A DNA stretch of 64,000 nt from Abelmoschus esculentus (Eukaryota > Streptophyta > Magnoliopsida > Malvales > Malvaceae). Below the pieces are notes generated by a model. It saw only the letters and a program-made list of their open reading frames with translations. It did not search any database and was not told where the DNA came from. Position 1 is the stretch's first letter, and each line of letters starts with the position of its first letter. A program made the translations under genes and the position numbers. The stretch spans positions 10,230,001 to 10,294,000 of the forward strand of contig JAUCBN010000054.1 of assembly GCA_035048815.1 (NCBI GenBank), given 5' to 3'. This document shows, one piece after another, positions 1 through 10,870 of this stretch.

Positions 1-668
1 AATTTTTTTTGATGGATGGAATTAAAAATGATTTTTTAGAATAAATTTTATTTTTTTATTTTTTTAATTCTATATAGTATATAGAAACAATAATTGACAG
101 GGACCGACCCCTCCCAAAAAAATAACCTATGTTCCGCCCCTGTTAAATTTATGTAAAAAATTATCGCTTAAAAAATCATGTTTAGGGACGAAGTTAAAAT
201 TTAAGATTAGAGTGTAAAACATAAATATCTAAAATTGAGAGGCAAATTTATAAATAAATTATTTTTAAAAAATTACATCGCCTCTAGTCATGTTTTTTTA
301 TTTTATTTTAAGGTTTATGTTTGAGATTTTGGATTGTTTCTTTTAATATTAAACGAAACGTATACTCTTCTTTAAATATATAGTATATTTTATTATTATA
401 TCCAACACTTTATATTATAAAAATACTTTCGGTAACTAAAAATAAAATATAAAAAATATGAATATATATTATTTTATAATTATATTAATATATTAAAAAT
501 TATATATAAAATACTTTGTATTTTATGTTGTTTCCAAGATTGACAATGAGCCTAGTACATGTGCAGTCTGCAGGCAATAATATCTGATGAAGGGATGACT
601 TTAACCATGAAGGGCCCTATTTTATCAGAGATGTTTTTAAAGAGAAATAAATATTATTGTGTCACTGG

Positions 669-878
669 GGAGAAATTATATCATACGCCCGGCCTATAAC
701 GTCAGTTGTGGTCTCATCCAATAATAATCACCTACTTCACCACTAATTGTCAACTCATTTTTTTCCAACCAGTGAATCTTCACTCATAATTTATATATCA
801 TTTTAAAAATATAATTTTTGGAAATTATATTAATTACTACGGCTGACGTGATAGGTGGGCCTATGTTATAATCTCTCC
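669..878. mobile_element. MITE, family A copy 1
   Basis: The ends are inverted copies of GGAGAAATTATATCAT; the match extends outward by CACTGG on both sides. Just inside each end lies a CGTCAG/TGACGTG core, as in the copies at 9404, 13734, 21838 and 42676. The length (about 210 bp) and lack of coding sequence fit a non-autonomous inverted-repeat element. The target duplication is unclear because the outer bases are themselves inverted. Confidence 0.75.
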
Positions 879-1439
879 AGTGGCAGGCAATAGGCATGGC
901 CTCACTGGGAGGTAAGTATTAAATATATGAGTCAATTATTTAGTCTTCACTCTCAAAAATGCATTCAGTTTGTAAATAAATAGATTGAATAGGAAAAATG
1001 TATCAACTCAGATTGGAAACAGACTTTGTAAAGTTATACTCCCATGAGTTGAAGGGAAGGATGATAATTTGAGTAGAAATTATAGTTTTGATTTAATCTG
1101 ATTCAATAGGGATATTTTTTAATTAAAAAAAAGGGGTTTGGATCAGATTATTGAAAAAATTAACTTGGGGTCAATTTTAGGGTGTAAATTCCTCGACACA
1201 ACCCGATATATTTATTATTAAGTCGGGGTCGGGATGAGTTTAGTCGGGTTATTTTGTTAATATCGGGGTCGAGTCATGGTCGAATTATAGTTTTCATTAG
1301 GTCGGATTGTGTCGAAAAAATATATAATATTTAGATCGGAGTCAAGACAAATGTTTTAGTTTTTTGGTCGGGGTCGGGTCAGCCAAAACTAACCCCATTA
1401 CCATCCTTAGTTGACGGTAGAAGAAAAAAAAATTCTGTA

Positions 1440-2020
1440 AGTTTTCTGATTTTAGGGTTTAGGAATTTAGTTTAAGCTTTTAGGGGGTTAGGTTTATGTG
1501 CTTAAAATTTAGGGATTGTTGTTAGAATTTAGGGTTTAAAGATAAAATTTAGTCTTTATAGGTTAAAACTTAAATCCTTAACATATCATTCTAAACCATA
1601 AACTCTAACTATAGACCTTAAATTATAACCCTAACTTTTAATCATAATCTCTAAATTTTAAACCTCTAACCATTAAACCTTGAATAGAGTTTCTAAACCC
1701 TAAACCCTAAATATAGACCTTAAACCATAATCTCTAAATGTTAAACCTCTGGTCATTAAACCTTGACTAGAGTTCCTAAACCTTAAAACTAAGACACTTG
1801 TAAAAACTTTTTTTTTTGCTTTTACTATCGGTGCATGAAATATTTCCCCTATTTTATAGATATTTTTTTCTAACAGTTATCTTCTTACGCACAAATTATG
1901 TAAAATATATTTTACATAAACTATCTATTTTAAATATAAACACTAAAGCTTAAAATTTTGGATCCTAACCTCTAGATTTAAACCATAAAATCTTAACTAT
2001 ATAAACCCTAAAATTACATA
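1440..2020. repeat. degenerate telomere-like (TTTAGGG/CCCTAAA) sequence
   Basis: Many imperfect TTTAGGGTTTA motifs occur on the left, then CCCTAAACCCTAAA-type motifs in the opposite sense on the right, so the block can fold on itself. No exact tandem period is kept. Similar blocks lie at about 36040-36190, 44040-44200, 45600-45760 and 48450-48650, and in the elements at 37883-38396. I read these as ends or cores of short transposons and not as interstitial telomeres. Confidence 0.45.
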
Positions 2021-2488
2021 ATATTTTCTATTCTTTCAAACTCTGTAAAGATCTCTAAGCATCATTGGCTGTGGAATTTTATATTGAGTCATGATGTTGA
2101 ATTTTGCTTTGTTGTGATATTGACAAGCACAAACCAATAAATCTAGCTAGATGGATTTGGTATAAAGCATTAATCTTTTGTTTTTATAGGGACCTAAAAG
2201 CTTCCCAAAACCTTACCATCTAAGGAAGTTTCAATTAGTTTTCTCAAAGCAAAAAGGATTGCAATTCATGAATGTCCATGTCTATGGATGGGTTAAGCCT
2301 ACTTCCCTACCATTTGTCTCATAGTTGCTTTTGAATATCCCTTTCATCCTTTGGGGTGAAAAAGGGTTGGATTTATCAAAACATACACATTATTAGTCAA
2401 ATAAAATTTACAAATAGTCATTGAGTTATTCTAAAATATTTATTCTGATCATCAAATTCTCAATTATTGCAAAAATAACACTTAAAAT

Positions 2489-2655
2489 AAAGGCGAAACC
2501 AAGATTTAGTGTTAGGGAGCAAAACGTCAATGTTTAGAAGTTGGTGATACAAATTAATAAAAAAAACTATTTTTAAAAAAATTAAATAGAAAGACAAAAA
2601 TGAAAAAAAAAAAAATTGGGTGAGGCAGATTGTCCCTCCCACCCCACTTGCTTTC
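2489..2655. repeat. dispersed short repeat, family B copy
   Basis: The sequence GGCGAAACCAAGATTTAGTG, then a purine-rich middle, then TTGTCCCTCCCACCCCACTTG, matches the better preserved copy at 45925-46107 and the inverted copy at about 11994-12170. It is non-coding and is probably a short non-autonomous transposon. Confidence 0.5.
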
Positions 2656-3915
2656 TTCTCTGACTTAAACGTTATCTTATTGATTTGTGATATTTATCCT
2701 TGTTAATTTTTAGGACCCCAACCATATTATATATAATATCTGAAAGTCAACAGGTGACACAAAAATTAGAACGAAAAAAATATTTGTAATACATATTATT
2801 TATTTATAAATAATAGTAGTTAGTTTTATTAAATAAAGAAAAATATAATAAAATTAAAAAAAGAGTATAAAATCATAGTAAATTAATCGTGTTAACCGAT
2901 CATATATCATAAATCATTAGAATACTCAAACTAATCATTAAATCATAATATATGATCATACAAGAAAATGATTAAAACATAACAAAATACTCAAAAAATA
3001 ATAGATAAAGAAAATACAATTATCATCGGTTAATGATGAACACCACTGACACTAACATAAACATACATATAACAATGATAACATATTGATATAACCGACA
3101 ATATATGTCCAAATGTGCAAATATGAATATAAAAACATTTTACTACATGGATTAGACCTCACAAACATATGATGGTCTTTACTTTGATGTTCATTGAACA
3201 TTAATACATACTTTAGTAGATGTTTGAAGTATTCAAGTTGAATATGATGACCTATAAATGCTTTCCTTGGTTACTTTTCAATGCATGAGTAAGTGGGGAA
3301 AAGCTTGGTTTTGAAACATCAAAAATTTCTTACACCTTAATCATAAGGTCTCGTTGAATCCCTACTAACTTTAGACAAAAGGATTGCCATTCAAATGATG
3401 GAACAAGTAGAAGAAAACAATAGGAACTTTTAAGTGATTTATGAAACAACCCCACACAACTCTAAATAGTGGGGCTTGGTATGCCTTTGAGGAAGTGAAA
3501 GCTGGAAAGGGACTTTAGCTTCTTTGCATTATAAGCTCCAAAGTTTGACAATTTAGCTAGTAAAAAGGGTGAATTTAAGAGTGATGGGGTAGTCATACCT
3601 CCTAAAAATTTTAAATTTTCTTATATTTTATATATGTTCTTTGTATTTTCTATCGATGGTGTACTTCTGTATGCTCTAAACTCTTATAATTTTGCATCCC
3701 CTACATTATAATATAACTTTTTGATAGTTTGCATCTCTTACATAAAAGTTTGGGTTCGTCCCAAGCTAGTAATTCGTTTTTATCGAAACCCAATGAATCG
3801 TCCCAATGAAAAAAATGCAAAATTGGATGAATAATCCATCCTTTTTTTTAATTAAGAAAATAGGAATCCCTAATTGATATTTGGGGATCTAAGCCAAAAT
3901 GAACAGTATAAAGGG

Positions 3916-3972
3916 GAGAACGCTACCTGCAGGTGGCGTCCTCCCAAGTCGCCACTTGCAGGTGGCGTTCTC
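3916..3972. repeat. 23-bp inverted repeat (hairpin) with nested palindromes
   Basis: The left arm (3916-3938, starting GAGAACGC and ending CAGGTGGCG) pairs with the right arm (3950-3972) with two mismatches, leaving an 11-base loop. Each arm contains ACCTGCAGGT or a near-copy that is itself palindromic, and a further CTTACCTGCACTG follows. The stretch is far more GC-rich than its surroundings. Confidence 0.8.
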
Positions 3973-5387
3973 TTACCTGCACTGTAGCTTTTGGCCTATA
4001 TTCCAAAATAAACTTTAAACACCCTATTTACACAAATAAAAACTCTAAACACCCTAAAAATCCAAAGCTTTCGAAAAAGAAGATGATGTTCATCATAGGA
4101 GATTCGTGTTTAGTAGCTTTCTGTTCAAGGTACGAGTATTTTATCAAATGGTTAAAAAGTATGAACATATACAACTTTATAATCAACAATTGAATTCAAG
4201 TGTAATGATTTATAATCAGGATAATTGAAAGTAAGCATTTGATCGAGTCGAGTAAAAAAAAATCGAGTTAACAGTTAAGTGATCGAAATGTAACAAATAT
4301 AAAATTTAGGGGTCAATTAAGCTTTTTTTATTAATGTACCAGATCATCAAACTAACATGAGTTAACAGTTTAGTGACCGAGATGTAACAAATCGATATCG
4401 AAAGTGAGTAAAATATAATAAATCGATAACAAAACTGACATAAATGTAACCTCTTCAAAAATGGTGACAAAAAACAAACACTTATAAAACAAAAGTGACC
4501 ATATTAGTATTTTACCCTTTAAACTAGAAGGAATGAACTCGATCCTTGAGTTGATGAAGTTGCTCGAAACTTTATAACTAAGTGGTCCTCAAACTTTAAA
4601 ATTCTGCCACATCAAGTCCCACTTTTTTATCCATTAGGAAATTAAATAAGCCCCTTTCAAAATATAAAGGGAAAAGTCTAATGGGCTTTCATATAGTGGA
4701 CCCAAAGCCCAACAATATTTACTTTTCTCATTTTTTGCCTTCCATATATGTGTTCAGTCCTGTTAGAACATACTTTTGGTTTCAAACTATGTGTTATGTC
4801 ACATTTAAGACTCAATTGACTTGGTCAATTTGGTGATACCTTGGGACCTCACTTGAAAAAGACATTCCTATATGAACAAATTGGGAAGTCAACATGATTA
4901 GTTAATTACTTGTTTGATTAGATCGAACAAAGTTCGTCAGTTTCTTTTTTATGTCCTTTTATATGTTCTATCAATGATTTTATGTCAGCTGTCTGTTATT
5001 TATATAAAATACTTAAAAGAACGGATACATAAGCAATGAGACGTGTTATCGTGTATATGGTTAATTGACTAGTGTCCCAAATTGAATTGGTTTTGTATAC
5101 GTAGAAAATTTTATCAGAAGACTCACCGAGATGGCGATTATAAGAAAATTTGGGCCTCTTATCGGCTGCAATCCCTTAATAACAAAGTTGCAGACTTTTG
5201 TCCTCCCTGCCCATTTGCGGTCAGTTTTAATGGAATTAGGTGTTGAATTTCTGCCTCACCCAGTCATCATCTTGAATATTTCTTCCTAGTCTAAGATTTT
5301 CGTCCCCAAGCTCTTATATTTTGGCATCGGTATACTCCATTTTTATCTACATTAGCTGGAATTTTAGTAACAGAAAGCAAATCTCCC

Positions 5388-6044
5388 ATGGCTGCTTCCT
5401 TTTTATTGCACCTACTGAGTTGCCTTACAGTTTTCTGGCTTCTTCTTCTTCCGTCTCATTCAGCTGACCCTGATCCATTACAGGACTTTTGTGTAGCAAA
5501 CTTGACTGCCTCAGTGTCTGTTAATGGTTTCCCTTGCAAACCAGCATCCGAGGTGACTTCGGATGACTTCTTCTTCGATGGTTTCATCGAAGAAGGTAAC
5601 ACGACAAATCCCTTTGGTTCGTTCCTCAGGCCTGAAAATGTCCTCACTTTCCCGGCGCTGAATACTCTTGGAATTGCGATGAATCGAGTGGACATTGCCC
5701 CTGGAGGAATCAACCCTCCTCATTCACATCCTCGCGCGAGCGAGGTCGGGGTGGTCATCCAAGGGAAGCTCCTTGTAGGCTTTGTGACGACTAACAATGT
5801 GTTTTACTCCAAAGTCTTGACTGCAGGGCAGATGTTCGTGGTCCCTCGTGGACTGGTGCACTTCCAACTCAACGTCGGAGATCGAAAGGCGCTAGCTTAC
5901 ACGGCTTTCAATAGCCACTTGCCCGGCGCTGCGATTGTTCCCCTAAACCTCTTTGCTTCTAATATTCCGAACGAAGTGTTAACGAAGACGTTTCGAGTCG
6001 ATGCCGATGTTGTCGATACCATAAAGGCCAAGTTCAAGTCATGA
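5388..6044 (+). CDS. germin-like protein, single exon, 218 aa
   Basis: This is a secreted cupin glycoprotein of the germin-like family. These proteins act in the apoplast as manganese-binding homo-oligomers; some have superoxide dismutase or other oxidase activity, and the activity here cannot be read from sequence. Residues 1-26 are a signal peptide ending SHSA before DPDPLQDFC. Germin hallmarks are present: Cys35 and Cys50 for the N-terminal disulfide, box B PPHSHPRASE with metal ligands His112, His114 and Glu119, and box C with FVVPRGLVHF supplying His158. Possible N-glycosylation sites are Asn38 and Asn71. The length is normal for the family. The first ATG gives a complete signal peptide, and the frame is open without an intron. 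The CIPK remnant lies antisense about 220 bp downstream. The subfamily is not assigned. Confidence 0.95.
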   Translation: MAASFLLHLLSCLTVFWLLLLPSHSADPDPLQDFCVANLTASVSVNGFPCKPASEVTSDDFFFDGFIEEGNTTNPFGSFLRPENVLTFPALNTLGIAMNRVDIAPGGINPPHSHPRASEVGVVIQGKLLVGFVTTNNVFYSKVLTAGQMFVVPRGLVHFQLNVGDRKALAYTAFNSHLPGAAIVPLNLFASNIPNEVLTKTFRVDADVVDTIKAKFKS

Positions 6045-6263
6045 GATACACCAAAACCCTGCCCTGCTACCTGTGAATTGCCTAGTTATGTATGCCATGT
6101 ATCCACCATATGTATCTCTTTATGTTCTTTTATAATAAGCATTGAATTTAGGGCATAGATGTCTCTCCTTTGATTTATGAATAAAATGGGTACTCAAAAT
6201 TTCCAATACAAATATCTTTTTTGGTACAACATTCTTGATTTTATCATATTTCAGTCCCTCAAT

Positions 6264-6887
6264 TTTATAGCAGCAAATATTCTGGAACATAAAGAACCAC
6301 CTCACTAGACCAGACATCATCCTTGGCTCCATCATAGCTTTTTATGTTTATAACTTCAGTAGCTACATATCCAGGGGTTCCACAGCTCGTGTGGAGTAAC
6401 CCATCTTGATGCTTCGATTCCGCGAGTGCGCTCAGACCAAAATCCGAAACTTTAAAAGTACCTTGTTCATCAAGCAACAAGTTTTCGAGCTTCAAATCAC
6501 GGTGATAAACGCCTCTGCTGTGACAGATATCGACTGTGCAGATCAGTTGTTGAAAATACTTCCTTGCCACATCTTCCCTCAACCTTCTTGAACAGCACTC
6601 CACCTTTTGCATATTCCCTGACAAAGTAAATCTTGGTTTTGCTTGCCATAACTTCATAGAGCTCCAAGATGTTAGGGTGTTTAACAAGGCTCATTGTCGA
6701 TATCTCCCTCGTCGTTCCATCGATCATCCCTACTTTCAAAACCTTCTCTTTGTCGATCACCTTAATCTCCACGCTTTGGCCGGTTTCGATGTTCCTTGCA
6801 TCGTACGTAAACTTTAGCAAAGTTCCCTTGTCCTAACAATCTTCCCCATTCATACTTTTTCATCAACACCTTCCCCCTTTTCTCCAT
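6264..6887 (-). pseudogene. CBL-interacting protein kinase (CIPK) pseudogene, 5' half
   Basis: Read on the minus strand from the ATG at 6887, the pieces match the N-terminal half of a CIPK/SnRK3 kinase: LMKKYEWGRLLGQGNFAKVY, then AIKV-like VEIKVIDKEKVLKVGMID, HPNILELYEVMASKTKIYFV, ARKYFQQLI, YHRDLKLENLLLDE, VSDFGLSALAESKHQDGLLH and GTPGYVATEVIN. At least three frame breaks separate these blocks, near the start (about 6875), near 6805 and near 6590. The HRDLKPEN proline is Leu and the APE motif is TE. The match ends around 6285, so the second half of the kinase and the NAF/FISL and PPI parts are missing. Lack of introns fits the intron-poor CIPK clade or a retrocopy. It is not expected to give a kinase. 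Confidence 0.9.
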
Positions 6888-8522
6888 TGCCAAACAATCC
6901 TGTCACACTCCAATATACTATTGTCTCCTGCAGCAATTCGACTCATTCAAATTTCATAAACTTGATTCAAATTGAAAAAAATTTAAATAAAGTTTGAGCT
7001 ATAAAATATGACTAGTTAACTCGAATAACTCAAAAAATTTAACTCGACTCGATTCGATCAAACATTCACCCCTAATTAGGGGCGTGCATTATTCAGTTTT
7101 AACGAATTAACCGATCGAACTGAATTTATTTCGGTTAACTCGGTCGGTTAATTTTAGGTAAATTCGGTTAACGGTTAATTATTTTTAGAAAAATTGATTA
7201 TCGATTAATTCGGTTCAAAATTTATTAATTAGCCGAATTAACCAAATTAACCAAAATTATTATATATTAAATATTATATAATATATATATTTAGTCATTA
7301 GACTTTTAAAAATTATAAAATGATCATTAAATTTTTATCAAATTAGAATAAAATGAAAGTTTAGTGACTAAAAAATTATTGGGTAAATTACACAGATAGT
7401 CACCATACTATGAGGTTAGTATCAATCTGGCCACAATGCTTTAAAAAGAATCAAATACACCGGCAAACTATTAATTTGGTATTAAAATAGCCATATGCCG
7501 TTAAGGGAGTAACGGACTGATGACGTGACAGTTAAATATAAAATGGAATAATTACACATTTAGTCCTTATTATTCATACATTTTTATAATTTAATCCTAA
7601 TTTTATTATAATAAAATAATATAATTATTTAATTAGGTCATGACACATGTGAACCAAGGCAAGGTTGAAAGGATTTCAACAAGTTAACCACTAGGCCAGG
7701 AATAATCTATTGATGCAAAACATTATTAATTATATATATTTATTGTTTCTCATATTTGTTTCTTTATATTTAATTATTTTTAATTTAATTAAAAATAATA
7801 ATTAAATTACTATATAATAAATTAAAAGTTTCAAATTAATAAAATTTTATTTATCAACTCTAAACCCTATATTCATTAAAAATGAATTTTTAAACCTTAA
7901 ACTCTAAATTCATTAAAATAAATTTTTAAACCCTAAATTCGAATAAAAATCATAAATATTTGAATATTTAGATTTAAAAATATTCGAATAAAATATTTGA
8001 ATTTTAAATATTCGAATATTTTTTTTGGATATTCAAATAAAAATATTTAAATAATAAATATATAAATATAAATATTCGTATATAAATATTCGAATAAAAT
8101 TATTTTTAAATTCAAATATTCAAATATTTATGATTTTTATTTGAATATTTATTATACGAATTTTTTTATTCGAATATTTAAAATTCAAATATTTTGTTCG
8201 AATATTTTTAAATAAAAATATTTAAATATTTGTGATTTTATTTGAATATTTATTCTATGAATATTTTTATTTGAATATCTGAAAATTTTTATTCGAATAT
8301 TTAAAATCTAAATATTTTATTCAAATATTTTTAGGGTTTAAGTTTTAAGGGTTTTGGGTTTAGAGTTGATAAATAAAATTTTATTAATTTGAAACCTTTA
8401 ATTTATTATATAATAATTTAATATTATTTTTAAATAAATTAAAAATAATTAAATATAAAGGAACAAGTATGAGAAACAATAAATATATATAATTAATAGT
8501 ATTTTTTGTCAGTATACTATAC

Positions 8523-8578
8523 TTGGTCTAGTGGTTAAGCTATTGAAATTCATTCAACCTTACCCGGGTTCAATCCCT
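8523..8578 (+). repeat. tRNA-like A-box/B-box sequence inside the foldback element
   Basis: TGGTCTAGTGGTTAAG followed 34 bases later by GGGTTCAATCCC resembles the A and B boxes of a tRNA-type internal RNA polymerase III promoter. No full cloverleaf can be drawn, so this is not a tRNA gene. A partly matching inverted copy near 7660-7705 lies in the other arm. Confidence 0.45.
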
Positions 8579-8764
8579 CATGAAAGTATTTTTGGAGATT
8601 TTTTCTTTTCTCCTTTGATCAGGTGTAGAAAAATAAATTTAGAAAATTAAATATATATAAATATAACCCTCCATGAAAGTATTTTTGGAGATTTTTTCTT
8701 TTCTCCTTTGATCAGGTGTAGAAAAATAAATTTAGAAAATTAAATATATATAAATATAACCCTC
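8579..8764. repeat. two exact 93-bp tandem copies
   Basis: The unit starting CATGAAAGTATTTTTGGAG (8579) and ending ATATAACCCTC is repeated without a difference from 8672 to 8764. The left arm of the foldback has no such pair, so the duplication arose after the arms formed. Confidence 0.85.
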
Positions 8765-9403
8765 CATGTCACCACCTAATTAAATAATTATATTATTTTA
8801 TTATAATAAAATTAGGATTAAATTACAAAATCTATGAATAACAGGGACTAAATGTGTAATTATTCCATTTTATATTTAACTGCCACGTCATCAGTCCGTT
8901 ACTCCTTTAACGGTAGATAGCTATTTTAATACCAAATTAATAGTTTGCCGGTGTATTTGATTTTTTTAAAGCATTGTGGCCAGATCGATACTAACCCCAT
9001 AGTATGGTGACTATCTGTGTAGTTTACCCAAAATTATTTTACCATAATTTAATGACCTATTGTATAATTTATCCAAAATTTTATAATAAATTTTGGTTAA
9101 TTTTGACCGAACTAACCAAATTCAATTCGATTAATTCTATTATGAATAATTCAATTTGAATTCGGTTAATTTAATTGTGAATAATTCAATTTGATTTACA
9201 GTTAAAATTCTAAAAATTTTAGTTAATTTAGTTATGACTAATACGGTTCAACTACCAACCAAATTAACCGAAAGACCGTCTCAACCCCTAATGAAGAGAG
9301 ATCAACATTTCTATTCACAAATAATCTAATTACAACGTAAAACATCCAAGTTTCGATATTTTCACAAAATGATCCCTTTTCACGCCTACAAAACCCAATT
9401 TTC

Positions 9404-9658
9404 GGAGAAATTATATCATGGGTCCGGCTTATCACGTCAGTTATGGTCCCATCCAATCATAACCACCCACTTCACCACTAATCTCCAGCTCATTTTTTTT
9501 CGACCAATGAATCTTCACCCATAATTTTCATGTCATTTTGAAAATATAATTTCTGAAAATTATGTTAATTACATGGCTGATTAGTGGCGGAATGAATGAT
9601 TTTCATTGATTAGGGACCACAACTGACGTGATAAGCCGGACTTATGATATATCTCTCC
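9404..9658. mobile_element. MITE, family A copy 2 (best preserved)
   Basis: The left end GGAGAAATTATATCATGGGT and the right end in reverse (GGAGAGATATATCATAAGTC) form inverted ends that continue inward through CCGGCTTATCACGTCAGTT on both sides. It is 255 bp long, non-coding, with an AT-rich middle containing a second inner inverted segment. Confidence 0.8.
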
Positions 9659-10384
9659 AATTCTTGTCTACGAAAGCTCAAATTCGGCCCAAAGGGTCCA
9701 ATTAGTTATCTGCGCCTATTCGTTGTCTCAAATATTCGAATCCTTACATTTCCCCCCCTTAAATTTGGAAGTCCTCCAACAAATCCATGTCCGAGTTGAA
9801 AACATCTATAAGAATTTGGATCATTGTAGGAAGTAGGCAATGTAGGAACTCATAATGTAGTGAATATCGAATCTGTCTCGATCTAAATTTCTTAAACTCG
9901 ATTTTGTATTAAAATATTAATTTATTTATCTCATCTTGTACCGATATATTAACTTTTAAATTCGATCCGATATGACCAAACCCGAAAAATTCAAAAAATT
10001 TAATCTTCACCAATTATAAATATTAGATTTGATCAATCCACCGTCATAGTCACAAAAATATTTCAAAAATATAAAAAATAAAATAAAATCAATTTTAAAT
10101 TACACACGTAAAAAATTACATATTCTAAAAGAATAAATTTGAATAATAACCCTCAGAAATAAATATGTTAAAACTTGAACAATATTCGATAAATATTTAC
10201 GATAAACACAGATAAAAAAACATAAAATAACTTAAAACCATAAAAGTATTTATATACAATAGTATTTTTTTTATAAATATATATAATTAAAAATTATCGA
10301 AATAAGGTGATGCCGAGAATTTTTATTTTTAATTAAAAATCTTGTACAAGACAAGACAAAAGCTTTTATCATTTTTCATAAAAA

Positions 10385-10870
10385 AGTAAAAGATTATTTA
10401 TTTATTTATTTATTTTGACAAAATTTACTTTTACTTCTACCCAGTGAAGAAAAGAAGAAACTCTAAGGGAAGGGATATTCTTACTAAGTTTTGAACCCGA
10501 AAATTTAAGGTAAAGGATAAGTGTATGTGATAAGTTATGACCAACTAACCATCGACGCTTATTTTGAACCCGAAACTTAAAGATAAAGGATAAGTGCGTG
10601 TGATTAGTTATGACCAACCAACCATCGACGCTTATTCTGAACCCGAAACTTAAAGGTAAAGGATAAGTGCATGTGATTAGTTATGACCAACCAACCATCG
10701 ACGCTTATTTTGAACCTGAATCTTAAAGGTAAAGGATAAGTGCAAGTGATTAGTTATGACCAACCAACCATCGACGTTTATTTTGAACCCGAAACTTAAA
10801 GATAAGGGATAAGTGCTTGTGAGTAGTTATGATCAACCAGTCATCAACGCTTATTTTGAACCCTAGATTC
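10385..10870 (-). repeat. SINE-like copy whose tRNA-like head is amplified as a 73-bp tandem array
   Basis: The phrase TTGAACCCGA or a near-copy recurs at 10491, 10564, 10637, 10710, 10783 and 10856, an exact spacing of 73 bp each time, with only point differences between units. On the minus strand each unit reads GATGGTTGGTTGGTCA, then later TTTCGGGTTCAAAATAAG, which resembles tRNA A and B boxes. To the left (10413-10490) lies a body shared with the copy around 18370-20560, ending in a run of TTTA units, that is, a (TAAA)n tail on the minus strand. Together these suggest a SINE whose head was multiplied in tandem. Confidence 0.7.

Larger units (their letters stand above)
1..5387. other. gene-free, repeat-rich AT-rich region
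   Basis: I see no supportable gene here. The stretch holds a MITE (669-878), degenerate AAACCCTAAA-type sequence (about 1440-2020), copies of a dispersed repeat with the motif GGGACGAAG or GGCGAAACC (about 180-300 and 2490-2655), and a long hairpin (3916-3972). Positions 1190-1400 are rich in imperfect TCGGGTCGGG runs. A possible SINE 3' fragment lies near 5085-5125, where the text TACGTAGAAAAT followed by GACTCACC resembles the SINE-like copy at 42.4 kb. The short open frames in this stretch have neither gene-like composition nor splice context. Confidence 0.6.
7381..9029. mobile_element. MULE-like foldback element with 9-bp target duplication
   Basis: The ends are long inverted repeats: the left begins GGGTAAATTACACAGATAGT, and the right end read in reverse begins GGGTAAACTACACAGATAGT. 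The arms match for at least 270 bp with scattered differences, and weaker inverted similarity continues toward the centre (AATAAAATTTTATTTATCAA near 7840, its complement near 8365). Immediately outside lie 9-bp direct repeats AAAATTATT (7372-7380 and 9030-9038), the target-site duplication length typical of Mutator-like elements. The centre (about 7930-8340) is packed with AATATTCGAATA-type motifs. No transposase is present, so it is non-autonomous. Confidence 0.85.

Noticed and set aside
1440..1780. Interstitial telomere array
   Set aside because: TTTAGGG words are imperfect, change direction and keep no 7-bp register; the same text occurs in transposon-like elements.
8523..8578. tRNA gene
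   Set aside because: Only A- and B-box-like words; no acceptor or anticodon stem can be drawn. The same holds for the SINE heads at 10.5, 20.5 and 42.4 kb.
10402..10617. 71-codon frame on the minus strand
   Set aside because: Runs through the 73-bp array; a repeat product, not a gene.
10489..10870. CRISPR array
   Set aside because: The 73-bp units are continuous repeats without unique spacers, and this is plant nuclear DNA.
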